Below, piece after piece: positions 1-11,200 of a stretch of DNA of 64,000 bases. The DNA is from Nephromyces sp. MM_2019. Lineage: Eukaryota > Apicomplexa > Aconoidasida > Nephromycida. Position numbers and translations under genes: made by a program. Location of the stretch: NCBI GenBank assembly GCA_015657535.1, contig JADHZB010001838.1:1-64000 (forward strand). The letters run 5' to 3'. The stretch's first letter is position 1; the number at the start of each line of letters is the position of its first letter. The notes below the pieces were generated by a model. The model was given only the letters and a program-made list of their open reading frames with translations. It ran no database searches and was not told the origin of the DNA.

Positions 1-348
1 GTGGTGTTGGGTGTATGTCATCGTAAGCACAGCAAAGGAGAGTACCTTGAGCAATGTGCAGCATTTAAGCATCAGTATTGCATAGGCTCTTATCAGGAGA
101 GTGTGTATCTCTTGGTGTGTGTGTGTGTGTGTGTGGTGTTGGGTGTATGTCATCGTAAGCACAGCAAAGGAGAGTACCTTGAGCAATGTGCAGCATTTAA
201 GCATCAGTATTGCATAGGCTCTATCAGGAGAGTGTGTATCTCTTGGTGTGTGTGTGTGTGTGTGGTGTTGGGTGTATGTCATCGTAAGCACAGCAAAGGA
301 GAGTACCTTGAGCAATGTGCAGCATTTAAGCATCAGTATTGCATAGGC
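1..348. repeat. Tandem repeat, about 130-base unit, 3 copies
   Basis: Three near-identical copies start at about 1, 133 and 262. Each holds a shared unique part (about 105 bases, including the string tcatcgtaagcacagcaaag) followed by a TG microsatellite of variable length. The array touches the left edge of the window, so more copies may lie outside. A reading frame stays open across it to 459 because both spacings (132 and 129) are multiples of three and a TG run is open in every frame; I do not call it a gene. It lies just downstream of the PIGC stop codon. Confidence 0.9.
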
Positions 349-672
349 TTAAATTCAGCGTTGACACTCTGCTTATGCCTTGAATGGATTTGCTACATCC
401 CATGGACCAGAGATCCTCCTGCACACACAAGATGGCTATCAAGGCAGGTGGGAGCTTAACCACCACACGTCACTTGGAGCAGCATTTATGGTTGGCACGA
501 TTAGGGGAACATTTGAGGGTGTGGGCGATTGGTATGAAGATGGGAAAGTCGATTAGGAAGTTGAAAAGAAAAAGTAGAGTATAAGGCTGAAGACAAATCT
601 CACGATCCATCAAGGTAACCCTTGATGACACACAGAAATCTCATTGAAAGGGCGTAAAAAAGTGCCTAAATG

Positions 673-1175
673 TTAAGTTGTGTATGTTAATACAGTGCAC
701 CAGCCTAAATCTTCACGAATATTTGGTATAAATCGACGTATTCGCAAAGAAACCGGATTCTTTGGGTAATTTGTGCACCACTCCACGAAAGGAGTGTCTT
801 GAAGTTCCTTCAGCGAGTACTTTTTATCTATTAAGCTCCACGAGACCCATTTAGTTTTCGAGAAAAAACTCTTTTTAACTTACACTTTGTGGTGCTTCAA
901 GGATTGCATCAAATTGGGGATTCCAGCGATGAAGAGGGACACCCTGAAAAGCATTTATCGTTTTTATATGCGTGTGGATATATCTAAACCTCTTTTCTTC
1001 TTCTTCCTCGTCTTCTTCTTCCTCGTCTTCTTCCTCGTCTTCTTCTTCTTCCTCGTCTTCTTCTTTTTCTTCTTCCTCGTCTTCTTCTTCTTCCTCGTCT
1101 TCTTCTTCTTCCTCGTCTTCTTCTTCTTCTTCTTCCTCGTCTTCTTCTTCTTCTTCCTCTTCTTCTTCTTCTTCC

Positions 1176-1231
<56 letters not shown>

Positions 1232-4200
1232 TTCTTCTTCCTCGTCTTCTTCTTCTTCCTCGTCTTCTTCTTCTTCTTCTTCTTCCTCGTCTTCTTCTTC
1301 CTCGTCTTCCTCTTCTTCTTCCTCGTCTTCTTGTTCCTCTTCTTGTCGTGTGTTAGTTGTTGGGCACACACACCATTCCATCTGCGCCTGCAGCTTTTTC
1401 CGGGTGCTTCGTTACGTGTGCGCTTTGCGTGGAGCAAGCATTATTTGAAGAGTTAGAAGAAGCGAGCAACTTCAAGCTTACCATAAGAAGAATCCAAAGG
1501 CTATCAATCTTCCGCAGGCAAACCAAGTGATGGCGAAAGCCATTAAGCAAGAGATGCCAAACTTTATAAGACCCTTCCATTCCTCCATCTGTAGTGAGTT
1601 GAAAGGACACCAAACAGATTTTGCAGAGCTTTTTTTGATGAGGATGTGGGTGCCTCTATTGTCGCTTCACTTTTGATGCTGAAGATGAGGTTTTTTCTAG
1701 TAGAAAGAGCGTAATTCGTCATTCAGTAGGTGGTGCTTTGCATTCTATCAAAGAATCTTATATCTTGTTCAGTGCAGTACTTGAGAGTGAGTGGACGCAT
1801 TTCATCTGAATGGCTTCCAGCTTGTGCGTGTGGTTTGCATAATGCATGTGTGTTTGTGTGTGTGTGTGTGTGTGCTTCTTCCACAACGCAGAAACGAGCG
1901 TTTGATATTCGCTACTATTGGAGATGAGATCAAGCTGTGGAATCGCCATTTTTTAGGCATTGAGTCTTTGCACACACATTTTATACGAAATATATACCTC
2001 TTTGAGGGGAACAGCTAATGGATTGAAGCATATGAAGCTGTACGCACAAGAAACGAAAACGAATATCTTCAGCATCTCTCATTGTGAGTTTGAGTGTCAT
2101 TTCTGCCTGCCGAATAGTACAGATTCAAACGGGAAAAATAACTGCAAAGTATTAGCAGCAGAGACTCACTGTATTCCAAAGAAGAGAAAGAAGAAGACCT
2201 AGAGAAAAAAGAAAACATCAAAGAAGATCTTAGCTTAAGAAGATGATGATAAAAAAGGTATATAAAAGAATGCAAAAAGAGCAGAGCATAGCTCAAGTCT
2301 CCGAGAAATGGGCAAAGATTTACAGGATGTTAAACAAAAAAGACGGGAAAGAAAAGCGAAAAAAAGAGGAGTTGATGTCGTCAGAAGCAGCTGAAAAAGA
2401 ATGGAAATGAATAAAAACGAAGCTAATGAAGAAACAAGAAGAAGCAAAGACCGTAGAAACCTTTTCTGGGAGAAGAGTAGGATCAGAAGCCAAAAAAAAA
2501 AAAAAAAGTGCTCTTTATGACATTTTTGGGGAGGATGAATGCTCATTTAAGCTATGAATTAGCTCCTTGAAGCTTTCTCTGAGAGCATGCTAAATACGCA
2601 CACACAAGATTGAAATGAGCGATTCTTTATCAGTTCAAAACTCGACATAAACAAACCACACACACGCTTGAAACGAGCGACTCTTTTTTCAATTAAACCA
2701 AAGAAGAAACAGCTAAAATCCAAAGGATGAAAAGAAGAGTTAAAGCATCTAAAAACTGTGGAGCCACACAACACACACAAGCACCAACACACACAACACA
2801 CACAAGCACCAACACACACAACACACACAAGCACCAACACACACAACACACACAAGCACCAACACACACAACACACACAAGCACCAACACACACAACACA
2901 CACACACAGGAAAATATGAAAAGAGGCTACACAGTCATGTGTAGATGCATAGGGAAATTACCTGCAGGTTCTCTCTTAGCCTTGAGGCTAAAAGCACTGA
3001 GGAAAATATTGCAGCACTCAGCGATAAAGATGAAGTCTTTGCTGTCTGTGATATATCCCAAATGCTGAAAGACATGCAAGCAAAACTGCGTCGAAATTAG
3101 TAAAATTCATAGGAAAAGGCAAAAAGAAAACAATGTGAGAGCGACGACACACACACAAGCTTTACTAAGAGTTGAAGATGTCACTATAAAAGGGTGCAAG
3201 ACATTGTGAGTCCCACCCCTTGGAAGATTTCACATATATTGAAGATATCAAAGAAAACCTTGAAATTTCAGAGCAGCCTCAGCTGAAATACCTGTAATAT
3301 GCCTGATAGCTTCGAAATAATACGTGTAAGAGGAAGGAGCCTGAAAAAATATAAAATTTGAAGATTGCAAAGTACAGAAGGTGTGTGGGCATTTTAAAGG
3401 CCCGCCAGTGGTGTCTTCTACAAATCTTAAAGCACTGAAAGTCACGATTTTTGCTTATTTCTTTGCCGACAGAAAGACAAAACTAANTTAACTAAGAATT
3501 CTTCAAATGTGTGTTTTAAGTGAATTTTATGGGAGTTTTCTCCAAGTTTTCTCCAAGTTTTCTCCAAGTTTTCTCCCAATTTTCTCCAAGTTTTCTCCCA
3601 ATTTTCTCCCAATTTTCTCCCAATTTTCTCCCAATTTTCTCCCAATTTTCTTATAAACGTTTTCTACAGACTTGCCGTTTTGCCAAAAAAGCCAATACAA
3701 TAGCATCTTTTTTTCCTCAAAATTATTAATCTAAACATCCACTGCCTTTTTTTCGAGCTCTTTGCATGCTTTCTATCGCTTCTAAATATACTGTTTTTGC
3801 TCCTTTTTATACCCGTAGAACAGGCCAGCACAGATACATCGTTGTATTGATATGTCAAAGTCTTTAAAACTGGTGTAGCAACCTGCATACACGACATGCA
3901 TAGCGAAAGATTGAGAGATTTAGAACTATAGCCCGCAGATGCCACACAGTCTCATAGCATATAACATTGGGCAATATAACTATAATGAAACGACTAAAAG
4001 GTGTAAAAATAAAACAGGTGTCATAATAAAGCAGGAGGAAGAGGTACGCAGCAAAAGAACCTACCCATAGAGATCCAAACACAGCGATTGCTCCCCGAAG
4101 AACTTCCCAGATAGACCCTGAAGACACACATACAAATAAAAGCTTACTTGGGAAAATTACTCTCTTCAGGTACAAGCTAACTGCCAAGCCGCAGCTCTGC

Positions 4201-5545
4201 AGTATTAGCATAGTCTGAGAAATTCACGCCCTTGAGGCACAAGCTAACTGCCAAGCTACAGCTGTGCAGTAGGAGCATATTCTAACTATACCAAATCCCA
4301 TATACCACCTATATGTATTACATAAAGATTGCATACCCGGAGAAAAACTCCAGATATAGTATAATTACCTTTACTATCTCCTGAAGCTGGTTTGGCAGCA
4401 GATAAAGCAGCAGTGACTATCGTAACAAAGACCAAACTCCTGAGATGATGATGTATACACACAAAAAAAATTGAATTGATGCGGACGCGCATAGGCAGAA
4501 GCCTTTTTATAAACACATGCGTAGTCAAAAAATACATCTATAAACACTCGAACAGGTAGATATCAAGTTTCTCATGTTCACTCAAACATTTGAATGCTTT
4601 AAGACGCCGCTATTCTTACTGCAATACTTAAAGCAAAGAACAATTGCTAGCTATTTCTTGATGCCACATACACCGATATACAAAGGCCCTTACCGGGCAA
4701 TCAGTCCCCTGACGGACAATGATTGTCACTATATGTACTTTACCAGAGATTCCCGGCTAAAAAAAGCATAGATACTCAAAAAAAAATTACTGAAACAGAA
4801 AAAAACTCATTTATATTTCCCTTAAACGAAAGGCTAACCTATTGTTCATCTGCTGTACACGCAAGATGTACCACGCAAGGAGGTAACTCAGCACGAAACA
4901 ACATTGCTGGGCGATACACATGGTAAACTGATATATAGATGACACGCCGACACATCCACTGCCTGCAGCAAATTTTTAAAAGGGAGATATTTTATATAGC
5001 TGGGGAAATCAAGCTCTGAAAGTTTAGGGGGCTTTTGAAATGGAGAAAGAGCAAAAATACCGGGGAATCACGCGGCAATACATTCGTATAACTTAAAAAA
5101 GTGGGGCAGAAGCCGAGAGTAACGGGAGTTTGAGAAATACCGCAAAAAAATATGCAGTTACTCTCCTCAAATATCTCTAAAATACCATCATGATTGGCTT
5201 TGGCAAAGGCAAAAAAATAGGTACTTTAGCAAACCAGTCAACTCCCAATAAGCTGCCATCAAACTTACGCTAAAAGGTATTCTGTAGAAACTATTTCTGC
5301 AAACAAACAGTACTAAAGAAAAAGAGATAAAAGGCAAAAAACCCTACATTTTCCCGTGGCCTGCCCGCCATAAAAATTGGATTTTCAAGATAAAGAAAAC
5401 AACATTACTTCACTTTTCAAACCACTACTCTGTGCTGCTAGTACAACTCACCCTTCAAAGAGAGGTCAACTAAAAAGTCAGTGCTCACATAAGTATCTTC
5501 GACACCTTGGTCGAGATACACCACTTTTCTCCAATTTTTGTTCAT
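673..5545 (-). CDS. PIGC: PIGC/GPI2, GPI-GlcNAc transferase membrane subunit
   Basis: Twelve exons on the minus strand: 5545-5452, 5312-5269, 4927-4839, 4439-4369, 4117-4065, 3882-3813, 3340-3292, 3064-2962, 2755-2699, 1588-1482, 943-884, 835-673. They sum to 960 nt, 319 residues (human PIGC is 297), and every junction keeps phase with GT and AG. Seen: an N-terminus MNKNWRKVVYLDQG that fits the family's W-x-K-x-LY start; IAQQ then a membrane helix; the hallmark TPVLKTLT in exons 5-6; SLSLSAAIFSSVLLASRL in exon 8, matching the family's SLS/N..IF.SV.LASRL segment; then hydrophobic helices in exons 9-11. Known of the family: an ER membrane subunit of the complex that adds GlcNAc to phosphatidylinositol, the first step of GPI-anchor synthesis. 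Odd: the last about 45 residues extend past the usual end. Exon 2 (44 nt) is the least certain; it was chosen by phase, its gtaagt donor and position. Confidence 0.82.
990..1345. repeat. Pyrimidine/purine microsatellite (CTT/CTC; sense GAA/GAG)
   Basis: About 350 bases of almost pure pyrimidine on the plus strand, built from ttc/tct units punctuated by cctcgtc. On the sense strand of PIGC this is a GAA/GAG/GAC tract filling most of intron 10 (944-1481). Long frames on both strands here (poly-Ser, poly-Phe, poly-Glu/Asp, Lys/Arg) are products of the repeat and should not be read as proteins. Confidence 0.95.
2781..2905. repeat. 25-base minisatellite, 5 copies
   Basis: The unit gcaccaacacacacaacaca plus cacaa begins at 2781, 2806, 2831, 2856 and 2881, with a perfect 25-base period. 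It lies in PIGC intron 8 (2756-2961), so the sense strand reads TG-rich. Confidence 0.95.
3536..3652. repeat. 11-base minisatellite (TTTTCTCCAAG / TTTTCTCCCAA)
   Basis: About ten copies of an 11-base unit in two variants: an earlier block mostly ending AAG and a later block ending CAA. It sits in PIGC intron 6 (3341-3812). A single N lies just upstream at 3487. An 11-base period cycles through all three frames, so the Glu/Asn/Trp/Lys-rich reading on the minus strand is not evidence of a gene. Confidence 0.9.
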
Positions 5546-8228
5546 TTTACGGAAAGTTTACCATGAAATTCAAGCTTTTCATGAAGTCAATGCGAGCTGC
5601 AGAACAGGGGTCTCTGCTTTATCTGGAGGGTGACTGCAGGTCATTTTTTGCCTGGTTTTTGTTGATTGAAGGGCTTTCACGGGCAATTTCTTTTTAGAAA
5701 TAGGCTTTTCCTTGAGTTTAATCTGCCATCACTAACTTGTAAAGTGAATACACAGGTATTTCTTGCTAAATGTTCTCCATTTTGCAAGCCTTTTTTTCTT
5801 GCATTACTCAAGATTAATTGTTTTACCCCGATACTGACTCTTTTGAACGGGTGCACGTACTGTGTGAAAGTCTTTCAACGGAGAGCTAAAGGGGAGGAAA
5901 GAACGCTGAACTTTCCCAAAAGATTTGATTTGAGCACGCGCACATGTTTTTTAGTAAATCAATTTGCGGTTATCGCAAAGGAGGTGGGGAATTTTTTTTC
6001 TCGTACTGACCGATGGGAGCTGACCTTTAAAATCGTAAATTCTTCAGAGCAACCGCTGGTGTTGCTCGAAAAAGTACTAATAAAAAATATACATTTGTCG
6101 GCGACATAAATCGGCATAGCAAAGCTAAAATGGTACATAAGTTCCAAGTAATCATGTACGCTCAATCTTGCGGGACAGCATCAGTTATGAGATATTGCTA
6201 GCATCGAAAATGGTTGTCGTACTAGTTACTCATACCTTACTTCAAACCACCTAGATCCCAATAGTAGGAAAAAGAATCAAGAAGCCCCTAAAGCTGCCAA
6301 ATTCTGAGATGCTAAGGTTTTACTAAAGGTACCAAGAGCTTTTTAGGTGCAGAAGACCTCGATCCGGCAACTCTCCCCATATATGCGTGCTAACGAAAAC
6401 TTTTTTCGCGGATTAAAGCACCAGCTTTCCCGAAACTACATGTGACGACGGATATCTCACTCTAGAGACGTGCTTGTCAAAATGAGCTAGCCAGTGGAGA
6501 CATGCAGTTACCAAGAGGAAATCAATTAAGACCCGATGGTGAGGACGAATAGAAGCTATGCTTGCAGTTTTTAATATTCAGTGCTCACGGTCAACGGAAT
6601 AGCCCCTAAAAATTTGTAACAATATAAACAAGACGTAGAAACTCAGTGAATTGTAAGAAAAGCTAGAAAATGCTAATTTTTTGGCCACTTCCGCTGCCAC
6701 CAGCATAAGTTGCGAAAGTACTCTGTATTAATGATCCGCTTGAACGAGCTCAAAATAGCAGCGTTTAGGTCGATCAACATGTGTGTGCGCGTTCGTGCGT
6801 ATACATATTCCACTCTCTCAAAGACAGCCATTATGCGTTGATCTGCTGAAGCTATGTCGTTGCCCTAATTGGGCCTTATACATATTTGCTCTCTTGTTGA
6901 CTCTTTTTAAGCTCTCAAGTATGAGCTTGTAAATTCACACGCTAGTTCAAGGTTCCTTGCAGTATGTGCAATATTATAATCATCATATTTCTATCATGAT
7001 TCAAGAAAGTAAGGACTTAATATAACCCTAATGACTGATTTACACCGTATTTCAGCAAAATATTCGACCGATTCCACAAAGGCCGCCCACATGTGGGCCT
7101 CTACACTTGCAATCGAACATAAAGCGTCCGTATTCGGTTTGCATGATGCACTCACCATGAAGAAACCCCCCACCAGCATACCTGCTCTGGTAAAGTATAA
7201 AGCGCCTTGCTTCTTAAGCGGTGGTAACTAGAGAAGCTCCTCATAGTGAACTCTTTGCATAAGCAAATTAAAGACAACGGAATAGAGAGAGCAGCGCGTC
7301 AACCTCATCACACCCAATCCCAGAGCAAGTCACCCTCAACGCGCGTATATTCATACCCAATTACATAAAATGCGTTAAACGCCAGACATAGCCAAGAGTT
7401 TCAGTCTCAGCGAAGCACCAAAGAGACTTACAGCAAACACAAGCATTAATTAACCTCCCTTCACTCAAAAAACCTGCGAGCTTCATATATTCCCAACAAG
7501 AGAAAGAGAAAACATCCCAGCGGCTTCTTCAAAGAGTTCAATAAATGATATAACGAGAAAAATCTACTTTTCTGCGCCAAAAAAGCAAACAAGGGTGTGA
7601 TGAGTAAACAAAGCAAGTGCATTTACACGCCACGATTTCGGCGCCAAGAGAAACCGCAGAAAATGGATTATAGCTAAATGTCAGCTATATTGTTGGGGCA
7701 ATAAATAGCAGCCGCGCTAATCGAAGAGGGAATAGCATAAGTTTTATAGAGATGAAGGAACTTCTTTGAAATTTAAGAGCTACTTTAAAGCAGAGTTTCA
7801 GGACACACACAGGTTTCCACCTTTTTTAGCCCTGAAGAGTGCCGATGAAAAAAAAACTTCAATCCTGAAAAAAAAGGTACAATGAGAAAGTAGTGTAGAA
7901 ATTAAGCAGAATCACTGAAAATGAAAAGTAGAGTATCGCGGGCACACAAGCGCAGAAACAAAACGTTTAAAATTGAATGCTTCCACAATCTATCAAATAC
8001 CAGAGATATTACAAAGCAAACGAATTAAAATTTACACTTTACCTACCCACGAGAGTACAAGGCTCATGATACAGCCAAATCAGCTTTTTGAAAAAGTCAG
8101 TGCGTAGCACACACCCATCCTCCTACTCAACCCTGTTCTCACAAGTTTGGCATGCACCTACACACACATGCATTAATAGATTCACCGGTTGATCGATTCA
8201 CTCATAGAAACACGCATTGATCCATAGA
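5546..8228. other. No confident gene (intergenic between PIGC and EIF3E)
   Basis: The stretch upstream of PIGC and downstream of EIF3E. An open frame at 5666-6109 (+, 147 codons) and overlapping frames at 6994-7231 on both strands exist, but I see no family motif and no phase-compatible exon chain. I see no tRNA or rRNA. EIF3E 3' UTR sequence probably lies near 8100-8228. Confidence 0.5.
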
Positions 8229-11200
8229 TTACTGCAAACAAACACTAACCCAGAAGGCGTCGTCAGCATGATCTCGGCTTGGGTTTTGTCCCGTATGAGT
8301 CTTGTAATTGCTTGAGCCCCCCCCCTGACCCCCAGTGTTATGCCTCCCCCTTCCCCCACCTCGATGTCTCCCTCCATCTTCATCATCACCGCCAGCGCCC
8401 CTTCCTCCCCTCATGCCTGATCTCCCCCTCGACATACCTCGATTGCCATATGAACCTGTAAAAAATTGAATTTCAGAAACTAAAACATTAGAATGTTCAG
8501 TATCAGCTGCTTAAAAGGAAAGACTTGCAAATCCTCAAATACCCCGAAAAGCGCAAGAATTTTGCACACAAAATATAGCAGAGAGATATACTGGGAGGAG
8601 TAAACATCACCAAGGAGAGTTCAGGCACTGAGGTGGGTTCATATTACACCGACGGGCGAATCAAAGATTACCGACGGGGGAGGACATACCACCAAGAACC
8701 ACACAAACATGCACTATTTAGATTCATACCACCGAGAACCACACACACATAACGAGTTAACACTCAAAACTACCAACTATACGCACAAACAATATTCATG
8801 CTCACACCATGGAATACCACACATAGACACTATGCACACCACTCACACCACCACAAACCACACACTGAACAAAAAGCAAAAACAGCCAAAAAAAACCTTC
8901 AGAAGAACTAACTGCTCAAATAAAACGCAAGAAAGCATCAAAATTACTTCATAAACACCACTCGAAACACAACATAAACTGCACACAAACCTACCAGGCT
9001 CACTCCACACTTTATATACAAAAAGACACACACATTTAAGCTCAAAACCTCACATGCAAACACACAAACACACACACATGTTGACGCTCAAAACAAGTAC
9101 TACACAAACCATCTCTATGATCCCCTTCATATCTTCCACTAGTAAGATAGTTCACAAAGTTTTGATTGATGACAGAAGAATCAAAAGCTAAGCTCCTAGT
9201 CCGGTCAATGATTTGCTGGTAAATACTAGGAGAAGAGGCTGTCATTTCTAATCGATTCTTTTCACTATCAATTTTTGCCTCTGGAGATATATTTGAAGAT
9301 TGGAGGAGATTGATGAAGAAGAAGCACACGCACACACCACATGGAAAGGGCTAAAAGAAGATGCACAAGACACACACACACGACATGGAAAGAGCTAAAA
9401 TAAAATACACAAGACAGACACACAGAGGATTATGCACACACCACTTTCTCCTGTCTCAACCATTAAAACGGACAAGCTATTGGATGATATATAAATCAAA
9501 CTCTCCAGGCCCTCAAGCCACTAACTTCTATCATACGAGAAAATACGAGATGCTTAGACTGCAATGCAGCAACGCTACGATCGCAGAGACACGATCTTTT
9601 TGAAGAGAAGCTTCAACTCCTTAGACTATACATTCAAATTTAACAGCCAAAGTTGCAATAAAACACACACATGAAGAAGAAACAGAGGAAAAAGAGCATC
9701 AGAATGTAATGAAGCTGAAAATTCACCCAATTTCTCGTTTCTTATCAGATTAACGATCCATCGTTGAGCTACATCCGAAGGAAGGTTTAACTTATAAGCA
9801 ATCATGCTGAAGAAAAAAAAGGCAGATACGCACACAGAGTGAGAGATACTCGAGGATGAAGAGACAGAGAGAGAAACATACTCAGATGGAGACACACACA
9901 AAGATATACACTGAGTGAGATACACAGACGAATGGAGAGAGAGATACGCAGATGGAGATACGCACGCAGACAAACACACACAGACACAACAGATCAATGC
10001 AGATTTCCTTAACATTTGGCAAGAAACAGTTCCCTACTGATGCCTACTTAATAAAGATAATGTAACGGGACTGAAGATTTTCCCCTAATTGCTAATAAAA
10101 CCTTCCCAAAAGAAGTGTCAACATGAGAAAATAACAGCACACAATGGACGTTGCTTCCAAAAGAAGCAAACACACAATGTATGGAAAAAATACTTTTCAG
10201 GCAGCAATTCCACACACACACTCCCGAAATAACGTATTTCCCATAGAAAAGCTTTAAAAATATCACAAATAGCATCAAATCTTTCAACCTACTCAAGATT
10301 GATGGAACGATGGATTCTGCAGTAAATCTCAAAAATGAGAAGTCGTGAATGCTCTTCAATTGCAGATTTGAGCGGCTCAAGAAAGAAGTCCGTAGCACAA
10401 ATCTGAGAAGGAAGAGGAAGGAGAAATGTGGGAATTGAAAGGGAAAAAAAGGCTGTTTTCTCTACCAAAAAACGGTGGAAATTTTGCATTTTGATAAGGG
10501 AGTTGGCAGTAGTGGAGAAAGCCAAGAGGTTTTGCGTGTGCATAATGTCTGTGTGTGCGTGCGTGTGGTGAATATAATCTTGCATACACTTTCGTAAGTG
10601 CAAGAGTCTGAGGAAGCACTTGGTCGGCTGTCTCTCCGATCAACTTTGAGGGGTGTTCTTTGGTGCAATAGAGGGCGTCGTTGTGCGTAGCTAGCTAGGG
10701 GCATTGTCCTGTGTGTGCGCAGCTACTTGGATGTGTTGTTCTGTGTGTGTAGTTAGTTTGGTGCGTTATCCTGTGTTTATAGCCAGATGGATGTATTCTC
10801 CTGTGTGTGTGTGCAGTTAGCTGAACTCCTTGTAATGTGTGTGTGCACCCTTTTTTGATGTATCTTACTGTGTGTGTACCCAGTTGGACGCCTCGTCCTG
10901 TGTGTGTGCAACCTTTTTTGATGTGTCTTCCTGTGCGTGTACCCCATCAACTTCTGCATATCGTGTGTGTTTCCTTTTGGGTGATCATAGACTTATGCTG
11001 TCCACTCAGCACAGCACAGTCCTATTGTACTTCTAGTGATACCAAAACATCAGCACAGCCATTGCACACACATATATACCCAACCACCAGACTCCTCTCA
11101 AGCCCACGCACATATATAATAAGTAACACACAAGGCTAAATCACTGATGATCTTCACATCCTACACACACACCTTGGAAATGTCTGCCATATGGCCCTGA

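Noticed and set aside
1..459. 152-codon open frame with Cys/Val runs
   Set aside because: Created by the 130-base tandem repeat with TG runs; one copy carries a one-base change that moves the frame and is masked by the TG run.
884..943. Alternative reading of this exon as GVPLHRWNPQFDAILEAPQ
   Set aside because: This frame looks protein-like, but it does not match the phase of the upstream exon; the frame giving VSLFIAGIPNLMQSLKHHK joins both neighbours in phase and continues the PIGC membrane region.
875..1448. Long poly-Ser, poly-Phe, poly-Glu/Asp and Lys/Arg frames on both strands
   Set aside because: All come from the same pyrimidine/purine microsatellite, which lies within PIGC intron 10; a repeat of this kind is open in every frame.
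2559..3068. Cys/Val-rich and Thr/His-rich frames
   Set aside because: Shadows of the 25-base CA/TG minisatellite in PIGC intron 8.
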